Below, in pieces: positions 15,843 to 25,094 of a stretch of DNA of 64,000 nt. This stretch comes from JBBATK01 sp044228285 (lineage in GTDB: Bacteria > Bacteroidota > Ignavibacteria > Kapaibacteriales > NICIL-2): NCBI GenBank assembly GCA_044228285.1, contig JBGAVD010000002.1:62001-126000 (forward strand), in the 5' to 3' direction. Under the pieces are notes generated by a model, which did not search any database, was not told the DNA's origin, and saw only the letters and a program-made list of their open reading frames with translations. Numbering within the stretch: the stretch's first letter is position 1; each line of letters begins with the position of its first letter. Both the position numbers and the translations under genes were made by a program.

Positions 15843-17267
15843 ATGAGCACCACTAAAGTCTCCATTGTTCTGTACAGCCTGTTATCTCTTTTGGGATTGG
15901 CAGTGTTTGTTGTATTGGAGATGATGGATCTTGGGCTGTTTTCACCCCTCGTACCGATCGGCATCGCTGTTATCGCGCTTTGGATTCACTACCCAAAGTT
16001 TTGGATATACAGTGTCACCGTCATGTTTTATGTATACTTCATTGATGCAAATGATGGAGGATCTTCCATCGATGTCATCTTAGGAGTGCTCGTTCAGGGA
16101 ACGTTATTCTTTTGGCTTGCGTATCGCTTTTTGGTATCACGCCAGCCCTTACTCCGTTGTTTTTTTGACTACCTACTCTTTGGCTGTTACCTCTATTCCA
16201 TGACCAACGCGATCATTGCTATGGGGCATGGAACTCCCTTTATCAATTGGTTACGGGAGTGGACAATCGGCGTTGCGATTCTATACTACTTTCCGCTCCG
16301 AGAGTTGTTTCCTGACTTGAAAAGCTTCAACAAGCTCCTAGCATTTGCAAGCCTTGTAGCGCTTGTACAGATTGTTCAGAATGTCCAAATGTTTGTTTAC
16401 GCAACGCAGAGTGCAGAGTATGCCTGGCAGATTGTAGGTCGCAGAAGTACACCATTTCTGTTCTTGATGACCTCGATGTTCTTCTTAGCATTTACTGTTC
16501 ACGCCAAGTCTAGAGTTCAACAGTTATTGTTAGCCGGAGCAACCTGCCTGTCCATGCTTGGTGTGTTTCTCACCTACTCAAGAACGGCAATGATTTCCTT
16601 GCTGTTCTGCGCGATGGCTATGATGTTTTTTGTCAATCGCGCGCAGCGTATTCGTATCGTTACACTGACGCTTGGTTTCATTTTCGTTCCATTGCTAGTC
16701 ATGCCATTCGCGTTGGGGAAGTTGGCAAAGTTCGCTCAAGCTGCTGTTGTCAATCGTTTAACCTCGACAGGGAAAGGAACCCGTGACGTTTCGGTCCAAG
16801 CCAGATTCTACGAGTATCGGGCTGTATGGCGCCTCATTCAACAGAGTCCGGTAGAGGGCTATGGTCTTGCCACCCCTTACAAAGCATTTATCCCTATTCT
16901 GAAATATTCTACAGTCCGATCCTATATACACAACGGTTACTTATCCATTGTTTATCGCTTTGGCTTTGTCTATGCCTTGGTATACTACTTAGCTCTGGGT
17001 TACATTTGCTTCGAAGCATTTTTGCTTATTCGTCGAAGCAAAACTTCAGAACAAAGAGTCGTTTGCATCGCTGCGTTCTTTACTCTTGTTTGTATAGTAC
17101 TGGGAAGTTCAACAGATACGGTTTTTTATACTCGATCTACCACCTTCGTGCTCGCTTTTAGCTATGCAGGATTAGGTATTGTTAGACGTCAGCTCTTTGA
17201 GTTGCATCAGACAGCTGAGCGCTTACCACTTGATAGAACTCAACTCGTCGTTGCTGCAAACGCATAG
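15843..17267 (+). CDS. O-antigen ligase/polymerase-like membrane protein
   Basis: A 474-residue polytopic protein with roughly 10-12 hydrophobic segments. A long soluble loop near residues 310-365 (STGKGTRDVSVQARFYEYRA, then QSPVEGYGLATPY) is the pattern of the WaaL/Wzy O-antigen ligase domain, where a G-x-G motif and Arg residues lie in the large periplasmic loop. Upstream lies the Wzz-like gene, 17 bases away. Whether it polymerises (Wzy) or ligates (WaaL) cannot be told from sequence alone. Confidence 0.75.
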   Translation: MSTTKVSIVLYSLLSLLGLAVFVVLEMMDLGLFSPLVPIGIAVIALWIHYPKFWIYSVTVMFYVYFIDANDGGSSIDVILGVLVQGTLFFWLAYRFLVSRQPLLRCFFDYLLFGCYLYSMTNAIIAMGHGTPFINWLREWTIGVAILYYFPLRELFPDLKSFNKLLAFASLVALVQIVQNVQMFVYATQSAEYAWQIVGRRSTPFLFLMTSMFFLAFTVHAKSRVQQLLLAGATCLSMLGVFLTYSRTAMISLLFCAMAMMFFVNRAQRIRIVTLTLGFIFVPLLVMPFALGKLAKFAQAAVVNRLTSTGKGTRDVSVQARFYEYRAVWRLIQQSPVEGYGLATPYKAFIPILKYSTVRSYIHNGYLSIVYRFGFVYALVYYLALGYICFEAFLLIRRSKTSEQRVVCIAAFFTLVCIVLGSSTDTVFYTRSTTFVLAFSYAGLGIVRRQLFELHQTAERLPLDRTQLVVAANA

Positions 17268-17653
17268 AAAAGCGTTTTGGTGCGACATTCGGCTGATACT
17301 ATCAAAAACAAGCAGTTCGTAGTTTTGTTAAGCTCAATCGTGAGTATTCACTCTGTTCTTGAGTTCATTCGATTGCTCTGAAACAGAGCGAGGTCTGACA
17401 CAATTCGATGGACAACTCTTCAGTTCATTAGCTTCGTTATAGATGTGCGAAGGTACTCAATAACGAAAGCAAACCAGCACAAAGCAGTGATGGTACTTGA
17501 ACGTACTCGCAATCGATTGTAGGTCTTGCCGTACATGTCTTGAGTCTGTGCTTCGATTGCACATCTGCTCATTACGACAATGGCGCTGGGTTGCCTGTTC
17601 ACCATGCCGTATCAACAGGTGTAGGTTCAAGTTGAGTAAAGTATAGAGTTTTT
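17268..17653. other. 386-base gap before the glycosyltransferase gene
   Basis: No credible reading frame, terminator hairpin, tRNA or repeat is apparent here. It separates the Wzz/ligase pair from the next gene on the same strand and may contain a promoter, but none is recognised. Confidence 0.5.
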
Positions 17654-18598
17654 ATGGAGTTAATGTTGCCAACAAAATCAACATCGCGAGACCTCATTCT
17701 CATCGCAATCAGCCAACTTGCGTACAGAGACTTAGAAGTCTTCTTGTCAAGCCTGAAGAGCTCAGGAGTGAACGCGCATGTCGTGTGTTTTGCTGGCGAT
17801 ACAGATGCTGACACCATTGCTCGCTTGAGAGCGGATGGAGTGGAGGTTCTTGTTATGAAGGAGGTACTAGTAAAAATTCCCTTCATAAGCAGAAAACTAA
17901 ATCTCTTGAAGTGGGCTTACCCACTCATGAGGATGTATCGGAGTGTACAGATTGCTTCAGCTAGGCTCCTAGGACGAGACACCCAAGCGGTGAAAACAAA
18001 GTTTATGAAACGCTTCGGCAGAATCTGTACGATGCGATTCTTCTATTATCGAGATTTTATTGAACAATTCTCCAGCAAATACGATCGGGTACTTCTTACT
18101 GATGCCCGTGATGTCTTTTTTCAAGCGAACGTTTTCGCTAATGACTGGAGTATGAATGAGCTCTATTGCTTTCTTGAAGCAGACGATCGGACTATCGCTT
18201 CAGACAAGTGGAACAAGTATTGGATAGAACAAATAGGAGGTGCATCACTGTTGTCAGAGATAGGTTCGCAACCAATCTCGTGCGCAGGTGTCACCTTTGC
18301 AGCTACACCTGTCATGCGCACGTATCTGCAAAAGATGTGCAAGGCACTAGAAGAACAGATTGACCGTCTGGACTTGGATCAAGGTTTTCATAATGTACTC
18401 ATCTGGAAAAACCAGCTTCCAGCTGTACGCCTCGGGCACTGCTTTGAAAGTGAGGTGCTCACCGTTGGCCTGATCGATGAGAGCAAAATCCGTTGGTCAT
18501 CAGATAATAAGCTGTTGAATCGAGATGGAAGTGTCATACAGATTGTTCATCAATACGATCGTCATCCTCTTCTCACGCAGCACTTTGGTAAGCCATAA
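17654..18598 (+). CDS. Putative DxD-containing glycosyltransferase
   Basis: This 314-residue protein has no signal peptide or clear TM segment. Residues ~140-175 read SSKYDRVLLTDARDVFFQANVF, the DxD-type metal/nucleotide-sugar site seen in GT-A folds acting near membranes. A later block (QPISCAGVTFAATPVMRTYL, then LDLDQGFHNVLIW) resembles the acceptor part of such enzymes. It follows the polymer genes and probably modifies a surface glycan. The exact family was not recognised; the assignment to glycosyltransferase is by motif. Confidence 0.6.
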   Translation: MELMLPTKSTSRDLILIAISQLAYRDLEVFLSSLKSSGVNAHVVCFAGDTDADTIARLRADGVEVLVMKEVLVKIPFISRKLNLLKWAYPLMRMYRSVQIASARLLGRDTQAVKTKFMKRFGRICTMRFFYYRDFIEQFSSKYDRVLLTDARDVFFQANVFANDWSMNELYCFLEADDRTIASDKWNKYWIEQIGGASLLSEIGSQPISCAGVTFAATPVMRTYLQKMCKALEEQIDRLDLDQGFHNVLIWKNQLPAVRLGHCFESEVLTVGLIDESKIRWSSDNKLLNRDGSVIQIVHQYDRHPLLTQHFGKP

Positions 18599-18829
18599 AG
18601 CGAACTACAGCTCGTGCAACTGCAATAGTTTCGTGGCGCACTAGAACTATAGGTGCATTGTGAAGAGAGTAGTTTCACTGAATAACGAACACACGGTGCC
18701 TTCGAGAACATATCAATGTGAACATAACGATTGAGAGAGTGGTGGTAAAAGGCAAGTGTAAATTATGGAAGTCAGTTCGGTGAACAACCGCTACGTAATA
18801 AGAAGATTCATCAATATCAGATTTACTAT

Positions 18830-19042
18830 ATGCAAGCATCAACTAGTACCAATCTCTTCGACTACGAAATCCTCATTCGCCGCTATGACATGGCTGACCG
18901 CTATGCTTCCTACTGTCCGCAACTCGGACTCATGATCAAAGGCAGTGCACATGAGGAAGTTGAAGAGGCCATGAAAGAAAAGATCAAGCAGCATATTGCC
19001 GAACTTGAAGCGTCAACTTCTGCTGATAGTTCTGCTGTCTAA
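18830..19042 (+). CDS. HicB-like small protein
   Basis: A 70-residue protein whose centre (DMADRYASYCPQLGLMIKGS, then AHEEVEEAMKEKIKQHIAEL) resembles the HicB partial-RNase-H-like fold: a strand ending in CPQLG, a short turn, then a helix starting near EEVEEAM. No DNA-binding C-terminus and no adjacent hicA toxin is present, so it is probably a solitary HicB-fold protein rather than a toxin-antitoxin pair. ATG at 18830 is the natural start. Confidence 0.5.
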   Translation: MQASTSTNLFDYEILIRRYDMADRYASYCPQLGLMIKGSAHEEVEEAMKEKIKQHIAELEASTSADSSAV

Positions 19043-19079
19043 ACATCAAGTCAACCAACTTCACTCGTGTCGATTCGTT

Positions 19080-20255
19080 ATGTACATGCTCACTTCGTTC
19101 CTCAGACTCTCCATTGTTACACTGCTCATCAGTGTGACCAGCTCGTTGAATGTGTCGGCACAATGGGTCCTCATGCGCTCTGACGCTGATGCGTTAATCA
19201 CTGCTGGTACGAACCACATCTACAACACGCAGTTTGATAGCGCTACAGCTTGTTTTCAGAAAGTCAATAAGCTCTATCCAAACTACCCGGCTGGTTACTT
19301 CATGGAGGCAATGGTTGACTGGTGGCGCATGCAGATTGACCAAAGAAATAAGAGCTATGGAGAGCAGTTTTTGCAGAAGGTTGATAAGGTTGTAGACATC
19401 TGCGATCGCATGCTTGATTCCAATGCCTACGATATAGCGGGTCTTTTCTTCAAGGGTGGTATTCTTGGCTATAGAGGACGCTACTACGCATCAAATCAGT
19501 CGTGGCTCAAAGCCACGAACGATGCACGCGAGGCTCTCGATATACTCATCAAGTGCAATCAGCTGGCACCTTCGAATTATGACATCATGCTAGGTACTGG
19601 CATTTATAATTACTTCGCTGATGCCTTGCCAAACAAGTACCCTGCGCTTAAACCAATTATGCTTTTCTTGCCGAGTGGAGACAAGAAGCTCGGCGTTCTT
19701 CAACTGGAAGCTGCATCCAAGCGTGCTCGCTATGCCGCCGTAGAGGCAAAGGTAGTGCTCCAAATGGTCTATGGGAATCAGTTTGAACATTCCACCACAG
19801 ACTACTTACGCTTAAGCTCAGAGCTTTACTTGTCTTACCCTCGTAATGCGTTCTTTCACCGCAAGTATGCATCGGCGCTTTTGCAGTCGGGCTATCTCGA
19901 TTCCTCTGAAACGCAGTGGAGAGCAATCCTCAACAACTATCGCACAAAACGCTTTGGCTACGATGCGTATGCCGCACGCGAATCGTTGTACTATTTGGGA
20001 TACTTCTTGTTCAACAAAGCGAAGTATGATGAGGCACTGCAACACTTTTATAAGTGTGACGAGGCTTGCCGACTTCTCGATGAAGACCCTTCAGGCTTCA
20101 TGGTTAAACTCAACCTGTTCGTGGGTAAGATCTATGACGCCCAAGGCAAACGCGATCTGGCAATCTCACAGTATAAAAAAGTACTCTCCTGGGACGATAG
20201 TCAGAACTCGCATGCGGAGGCTCAACAGCTCATGCAAAGAGCTTACGGACGCTAG
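19080..20255 (+). CDS. Exported TPR-containing protein
   Basis: The 391-residue protein starts at ATG 19080 with a signal peptide (MYMLTSFLRLSIVTLLISVT, then SSLNVSAQ). The mature part is helical with TPR-like units (DSATACFQKVNKLYPNYPAGY; YLSYPRNAFFHRKYASALLQ; EALQHFYKCDEACRLL; RDLAISQYKKVLSWDDSQ). An upstream in-frame start would overlap the HicB-like gene and put nonconserved residues before the signal. Probable periplasmic scaffold; partner unknown. Confidence 0.7.
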   Translation: MYMLTSFLRLSIVTLLISVTSSLNVSAQWVLMRSDADALITAGTNHIYNTQFDSATACFQKVNKLYPNYPAGYFMEAMVDWWRMQIDQRNKSYGEQFLQKVDKVVDICDRMLDSNAYDIAGLFFKGGILGYRGRYYASNQSWLKATNDAREALDILIKCNQLAPSNYDIMLGTGIYNYFADALPNKYPALKPIMLFLPSGDKKLGVLQLEAASKRARYAAVEAKVVLQMVYGNQFEHSTTDYLRLSSELYLSYPRNAFFHRKYASALLQSGYLDSSETQWRAILNNYRTKRFGYDAYAARESLYYLGYFLFNKAKYDEALQHFYKCDEACRLLDEDPSGFMVKLNLFVGKIYDAQGKRDLAISQYKKVLSWDDSQNSHAEAQQLMQRAYGR

Positions 20256-20452
20256 CTAAGTACTGGCTGTAGTTTGACGGATGCCTCAGCCTCATTCTCA
20301 GGCGACTTCTTCTTCAGAGCTTGCGGCGTGCCGTCGCGCTCTCCTCAGGATTTTCTGCGTTAGAGCTCTGCTGTTCCCAGATACCAACTAGAGAACTACC
20401 GGCGTTGTGGCGGAACGCCACCGCCATGAAGAAGAATCTCCTGAAGGCTGGG

Positions 20453-21556
20453 CTATGCTCTGCTTGTTGGAATGCGAATGGTAAACACAGAGCCACGACC
20501 TCGAGCGCTCTTCACGTCGATAGTGCCTCCATGATGTTGGACGATACGATGGGTAATTGCCAGACCTAAACCAGTGCCTTCAGCTTTTCGTGTGAAGAAA
20601 GGGTCAAAAATCCTCGCAAGGTCTTCGGCAAGAATGCCGCAGCCGTTATCGCTAATGGAAATGAGGATCGCAACTGTTGCGTCATTCTCTACTTCGCTCG
20701 ACGTTTGAATGTCGATCTCACCCTTTGCATTGATCGCATCACAAGAGTTCGTCAGAAGATTGATGAACACTTGCTGCATCTGATTTAGATCGGCTCGTAG
20801 CTTTGGTAGCTGCTGCTCAAGGTCGAGATTAACAGCAATGATCTTGCGGAAGAGAATATCAGAAATGAGTTCAAGGGAGTCGGTTAACACATCATTGATA
20901 TCAATTTCTTCGATACGTGGAGCCTGGGGTTTTGCAAAGTCCAGCGTAGTCGTAACGATATTCATGATACGTTCCACGCCCCGCATAGCAATGTTGATAT
21001 GGTGCTGGGCCTTCTCATCTGCTTCTAACTTGCGTTGTAGCATTTGCAGATTTAGGTTGACTGCGGCGAGAGGGTTACGAATCTCGTGAGCTACACTTGC
21101 AGAGAGTTGACCAAGCAACATCATTTTGTCGGCTTGCATTAGGGTCTCTGTAAGCGCACGCTTGTCGCTGACATCACGAGCAATCGCTAGAATGAGACGC
21201 TGACCATCGTGCTCTACAAATCGTGCACTCACCTCCACCTGAACGGTCTCGCCGTCTTCATTTTCAATACTGACTTCAGCTAAGGCGTGTGGTGCTGAAG
21301 AACGACTCAGCATGTGGAAGACCGACTTGAACTGTGGAAGGCTTCTTCCAATGAGGTCTAAACGATCGATATGTAGTAAACTTGACGCACGCTCGTTGGC
21401 GTCAAGAACGGTCCAGGTCTTGGTTTGGATGAAGAAAACAGCATCAGCTGCATTGTCGAAAAACGATTTGTACCACGTTATCTGCTTGCGCAACGCGTCG
21501 ACATTCTCTAGTGCAGAGATGTTCTTTTTTGCTGGATTTGTGGTTCGTTGGCTCAT
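20453..21556 (-). CDS. PAS-domain sensor histidine kinase
   Basis: A 367-residue soluble kinase: PAS domain at ~20-140 (FFDNAADAVFFIQTKTWTVL, ending in a PAC-like segment), HisKA with the H-box SASVAHEIRNPLAAVNLNLQ, and HATPase with N-box FINLLTNSCDA, G1 SDNGCGI, F-box DPFFTRK and G2 EGTGLGLAI. It resembles NtrB/AtoS-type kinases. There is no transmembrane segment and no response regulator next to it. ATG at 21556 is preferred; a TTG 39 bases further 5' also opens the frame. Confidence 0.92.
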   Translation of the reverse strand: MSQRTTNPAKKNISALENVDALRKQITWYKSFFDNAADAVFFIQTKTWTVLDANERASSLLHIDRLDLIGRSLPQFKSVFHMLSRSSAPHALAEVSIENEDGETVQVEVSARFVEHDGQRLILAIARDVSDKRALTETLMQADKMMLLGQLSASVAHEIRNPLAAVNLNLQMLQRKLEADEKAQHHINIAMRGVERIMNIVTTTLDFAKPQAPRIEEIDINDVLTDSLELISDILFRKIIAVNLDLEQQLPKLRADLNQMQQVFINLLTNSCDAINAKGEIDIQTSSEVENDATVAILISISDNGCGILAEDLARIFDPFFTRKAEGTGLGLAITHRIVQHHGGTIDVKSARGRGSVFTIRIPTSRA

Positions 21557-21688
21557 AGTCTTATCGAGAAGAATATGAGACAAGCATTGTGCCAAAGAAA
21601 GATCTGTTACAAAACTTTCATGAGGCGGGCAGGATTTTGAGCCTTGTTGATCGCCTGGTGCAAGGAAGCGTGTAGGTACGAATCCTAC

Positions 21689-23797
21689 TTAGGGTTTCTT
21701 CCCCGTACTATCAGGCGTTGTTTGGCTCTGCGGTGTTGTTACGTTACCGGGTCTTGAAAGTTCTTCAGATCCGGGTGTGTTAGGAATGACAAGCTTGGGG
21801 TTTGCCAAGTCTGATGGAATAGGAGGACGGTTTGAAGGGATTTGATTGATGCCTCCATTGCCAGGGATCGCTGATGAAGGAACGACTCCTTGGTTGCCGT
21901 TAGGATTGGACGTTCCGGTAGAAGCATCCTTTTGCTCGTTGGGCTTCAATCGACCGTTGAAAATCAGATTCGTGGTGTCACCTGGATTTCCTCGCTTAGC
22001 GCTGCCATAGGCAACCGCATAACGCACATCTTCAGCATATTCTGAAAAGGGATATCGCTTCATGAGTTGTACATAGTAGTACAGCGCAGAGTCATTATTC
22101 ATGAGTTTGCGTTCCCAAACCCAGCCTATTGAATAGAGTGAGGCGGGTGCATACTTGGAGGCGCTATAGTTGTCGACTATGCGTTGATATTGTCGGTTTG
22201 CCATTACATAGTCGCCAACAGCCCTAAAGCTGCCTGCACTCCGAAACGTTTCCTCTACCGAATCGAGAACAGCATAATCCGTAATGCCGAGTTTACGACG
22301 TGCTTCTACACCGTATATGGTTGTAGGATACTTGGCGAAAATGACTTCTTGTAGAGAGTCTGAAAGGTCTCTACTCCGTGGATCAACCATACGTGCATAA
22401 GAGAAGAGGTACTGAGCGCGCAAGGTATCTTTGTCGGGTGCAGCGTTCATTGCGATCTGAAAGTACTGTTCTGCACTGTCCTTGTTTCCTAGTTGCTCAT
22501 GCGTACGACCAAGCTCAAATATCGTTTTCGCGTAGACCGAACCCAGGCTATCACGTTGAGCAGCCATTTCTGGTGCCTGCATTGCATTCTTCGTTTGCTG
22601 CGATTCCATGAGCTTCTGCTCGCGAATGTTCAGCAGGTTGTACAGTGCATTTGCCCCGTCAAACACAGGTGAGCGGACGACTTTTGCTTTTGCAAAGTAC
22701 TTGCGTGCGTTGTCATAATCTTTCGCTCTGTAGAATTCAAGACCACGTTCAAAGTTTGCCACCAAGACCGGAATGCTCCCAGACGAGGCAGAGTCTGTTA
22801 CGCGTTCCACTGCATCGAGCGAATCTTTGCTCCCACGCATGCGGAGGATCTGCAAACGCGCCGCGTTCTGGTATCCCATTTTGCCATACTCATCGTAGTT
22901 GCGATTGGCATCCAAAGCCTCAACGATTTCAAGTGCTTCATCATAGCGCTTCAGCTCAGAAAGGCAGAGTGAACGGTAATAGTTGGCTTCGAATTCAGTG
23001 AGTGCTGTCGGACTATAGTCTTTTACCTTATTCAGCTCTTTCTCAGCTTTGGAATACATGCGAAGACGATAGAGAACAAGGCCTAAGTCACATTGCCATT
23101 TAGCACGTTGGGTTTCGTCGTCGCACTGGTTAATGGCTTGACGATAAGGACGTTCCGCAGCATCAAAGTCTTCCTCTTCAATTGCTTCCTCGGCAGTAAG
23201 CTGGAAGGCTTCGGAGAGTACGTCGAATCGCTCCTGCTGCCAGGCTATATCGATTGTTCTGGACAACATCACTTTGGCTTTCTTCAAGTCACGCTGAAGG
23301 AGATAATTCTTGGACGAGAGCAAGTGCGCGTCTGGCGAGTACGAAGAGTTAGGGTAGTTGTCCGCGATTTCTAAGCACTTGATATTCGACGGAAGCCACT
23401 CGTTACGGTAGAAGAAGGCTTTAGCCATAAGATAGAGGCTGCCATCTACAAAGCTACTATTAGGGTGCGTGGCAAGGATCTTAGAGCCCTTAATGATGAT
23501 CGAGTCTACCTTGACTTGGACCGGCTGGAGTTTTACCGGTTTGACCACCATATCACTCAGATATTGTGGTAAGTCACCACTTGGTTTCTCGAGGTTGATG
23601 TCGTTTTCTCTCGGGGCAAGAACACGAGGCTTTGGCGGCTTGATATAGTCGTTGTAGCCGAATTCTTCCTCGGTTTCGGCCATCAGCTTCTTCTGGTTGT
23701 AATAGGTATTGAAAAAGGTCATCGAATTGTCCCAAAAGCGACATCCACCAAGGAAGACGCTCAGGGAGCATACGACGAGAAATAGTCGAATTTTCAT
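21689..23797 (-). CDS. Large TPR lipoprotein, SprE/PorW-like
   Basis: The 702-residue product has a lipoprotein signal peptide with lipobox FLGGC (Cys19). The mature protein begins with FNTYYNQKKLMAETEEEFGY and is then a long series of TPR-type helices (for example HPNSSFVDGSLYLMAKAFFY, YSKAEKELNKVKDYSPTALT, YDNARKYFAKAKVV). The C-terminal ~90 residues are Pro/Asn/Gly-rich. The layout (lipoprotein start, F/YNxYYN segment, repeated TPR, low-complexity tail) resembles SprE/PorW of the type IX secretion system and gliding machinery of Bacteroidota. That relation is inference. Confidence 0.6.
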   Translation of the reverse strand: MKIRLFLVVCSLSVFLGGCRFWDNSMTFFNTYYNQKKLMAETEEEFGYNDYIKPPKPRVLAPRENDINLEKPSGDLPQYLSDMVVKPVKLQPVQVKVDSIIIKGSKILATHPNSSFVDGSLYLMAKAFFYRNEWLPSNIKCLEIADNYPNSSYSPDAHLLSSKNYLLQRDLKKAKVMLSRTIDIAWQQERFDVLSEAFQLTAEEAIEEEDFDAAERPYRQAINQCDDETQRAKWQCDLGLVLYRLRMYSKAEKELNKVKDYSPTALTEFEANYYRSLCLSELKRYDEALEIVEALDANRNYDEYGKMGYQNAARLQILRMRGSKDSLDAVERVTDSASSGSIPVLVANFERGLEFYRAKDYDNARKYFAKAKVVRSPVFDGANALYNLLNIREQKLMESQQTKNAMQAPEMAAQRDSLGSVYAKTIFELGRTHEQLGNKDSAEQYFQIAMNAAPDKDTLRAQYLFSYARMVDPRSRDLSDSLQEVIFAKYPTTIYGVEARRKLGITDYAVLDSVEETFRSAGSFRAVGDYVMANRQYQRIVDNYSASKYAPASLYSIGWVWERKLMNNDSALYYYVQLMKRYPFSEYAEDVRYAVAYGSAKRGNPGDTTNLIFNGRLKPNEQKDASTGTSNPNGNQGVVPSSAIPGNGGINQIPSNRPPIPSDLANPKLVIPNTPGSEELSRPGNVTTPQSQTTPDSTGKKP

Positions 23798-23878
23798 GCG
23801 GAATACACAGTGATGTTCACAGTGGTATCAAGGCTGCATATGGTGAACAGTGGTGGACAATATACAGACGTTTCATAG

Positions 23879-23886
23879 CAAAAATA
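23879..23886 (-). promoter_or_regulatory. TAnnTTTG box before the TPR lipoprotein
   Basis: On the minus strand TATTTTTG lies about 80 bases before the ATG of the TPR lipoprotein, in the 100-base gap after hprK. It fits the Bacteroidota -7 element; no clear -33 TTG accompanies it. Confidence 0.3.
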
Positions 23887-23897
23887 GTGTTCGGGGG

Positions 23898-24914
23898 CTA
23901 CTCATCATCACCTTGAAAATACGAAATCAATCTGCGGTCTGTAGTGGTATCACCACTCTTAGCGCGCCGTTCAATTTCCTCCCGAAGTTGCTCGGAAAAC
24001 TCCCGAGCAGCATTATAGCCATAGGTTTTGAGTAGATAGTTCAGCGCAATCACCTCTGAAATCACCGTAATGTTCTTTCCTGGGAAAATTGGCAGCTTAA
24101 TCGTGTATATGGGAACACCCATGAGCTCTTCAGGTGCTTCATCAAGACCGGTACGCTCATACTCTTTGTCTGGATCCCAGTCCTCAAGCTCTACCACGAT
24201 TTCCAGACGTTTCTGGAAACGAATAGCGCGAATACCAAACATTTGGCGCACATCAATGATGCCGAGACCACGAATCTCCATGAAGTGCTTCACCAGGCTT
24301 GTGCCAGTACCCATGAGCACTGCGTCTCTCTTTTTTGTGAGCATGACAACGTCGTCTGCGACGAGACGGTGGCCGCGTTCAACCAAGTCGAGAGCAATCT
24401 CGCTCTTTCCGATACCACTTCGACCAATGAACAGGATACCTACCCCGTAGACATCGACGAACGAGCCATGAACAACACCTTGTTGCGCAAACTGATCGTC
24501 TAAGAACTCTGATATCAGATGAATGGCGTTGGTGGTTTCGAAGTGCGTTTGTAACACTGCAATATTGTGGTCGACAGCGATCTTCAGTAATCTCTCATCG
24601 AGAACATTCTTATTTGTCAAGATGATGCAGGGAACGTTGCGGTCCGCAATGTTGATGAAGGCTTGAATCCGTTCTTCTTCATTCAGCATCTCAAGGTAAT
24701 GAGCTTCTGTGTTTCCGAGAAGCTGAACCCGTTGGCTTGTGAACAATGCGGTGAAACCGGTCAGGGCAAGCTGGGGTCTGTGAATGTTCCCATCATGAAT
24801 AAGATTATCGAGACCTACCTCACCAGAAAACGAGACGAGCTGCAGCGGCGACTCTAGCAAACGTCGTACGTTAATGCTCTCTTTGGTAATGATCTGTATG
24901 TTCTCTGCATTCAT
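23898..24914 (-). CDS. hprK: HPr kinase/phosphorylase
   Basis: A 338-residue protein with an N-terminal MurF-like domain and the C-terminal kinase: HGSFVDVYGVG with the catalytic His (~149), Walker A GRSGIGKS (164-171), RGHRLVADDVV, and the HprK signature EIRGLGIIDVRQMFG. HprK phosphorylates/dephosphorylates Ser46 of HPr. ATG at 24914 is chosen because AAAGG precedes it; a TTG at 24929 is an alternative. No ptsH or ptsI lies nearby. In related phyla hprK often occurs without a sugar PTS, so the substrate may be an unlinked HPr-like protein. Confidence 0.93.
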   Translation of the reverse strand: MNAENIQIITKESINVRRLLESPLQLVSFSGEVGLDNLIHDGNIHRPQLALTGFTALFTSQRVQLLGNTEAHYLEMLNEEERIQAFINIADRNVPCIILTNKNVLDERLLKIAVDHNIAVLQTHFETTNAIHLISEFLDDQFAQQGVVHGSFVDVYGVGILFIGRSGIGKSEIALDLVERGHRLVADDVVMLTKKRDAVLMGTGTSLVKHFMEIRGLGIIDVRQMFGIRAIRFQKRLEIVVELEDWDPDKEYERTGLDEAPEELMGVPIYTIKLPIFPGKNITVISEVIALNYLLKTYGYNAAREFSEQLREEIERRAKSGDTTTDRRLISYFQGDDE

Positions 24915-25094
24915 ACTGTAGCCTTTCAACAGTGACTATGCAAAATACACCGAAGCGAAGTCTTTAGCGTGAAAAAGACGATAAATACAATCATTCTCTG
25001 CAACAATTGTGACGACCTATCGTACTATCTCCATCGGCCCTGACTGAGTTTGGGCTAATTTGCCTTCTCTTGTTCGTTTATCTTTCTGTTCGCC

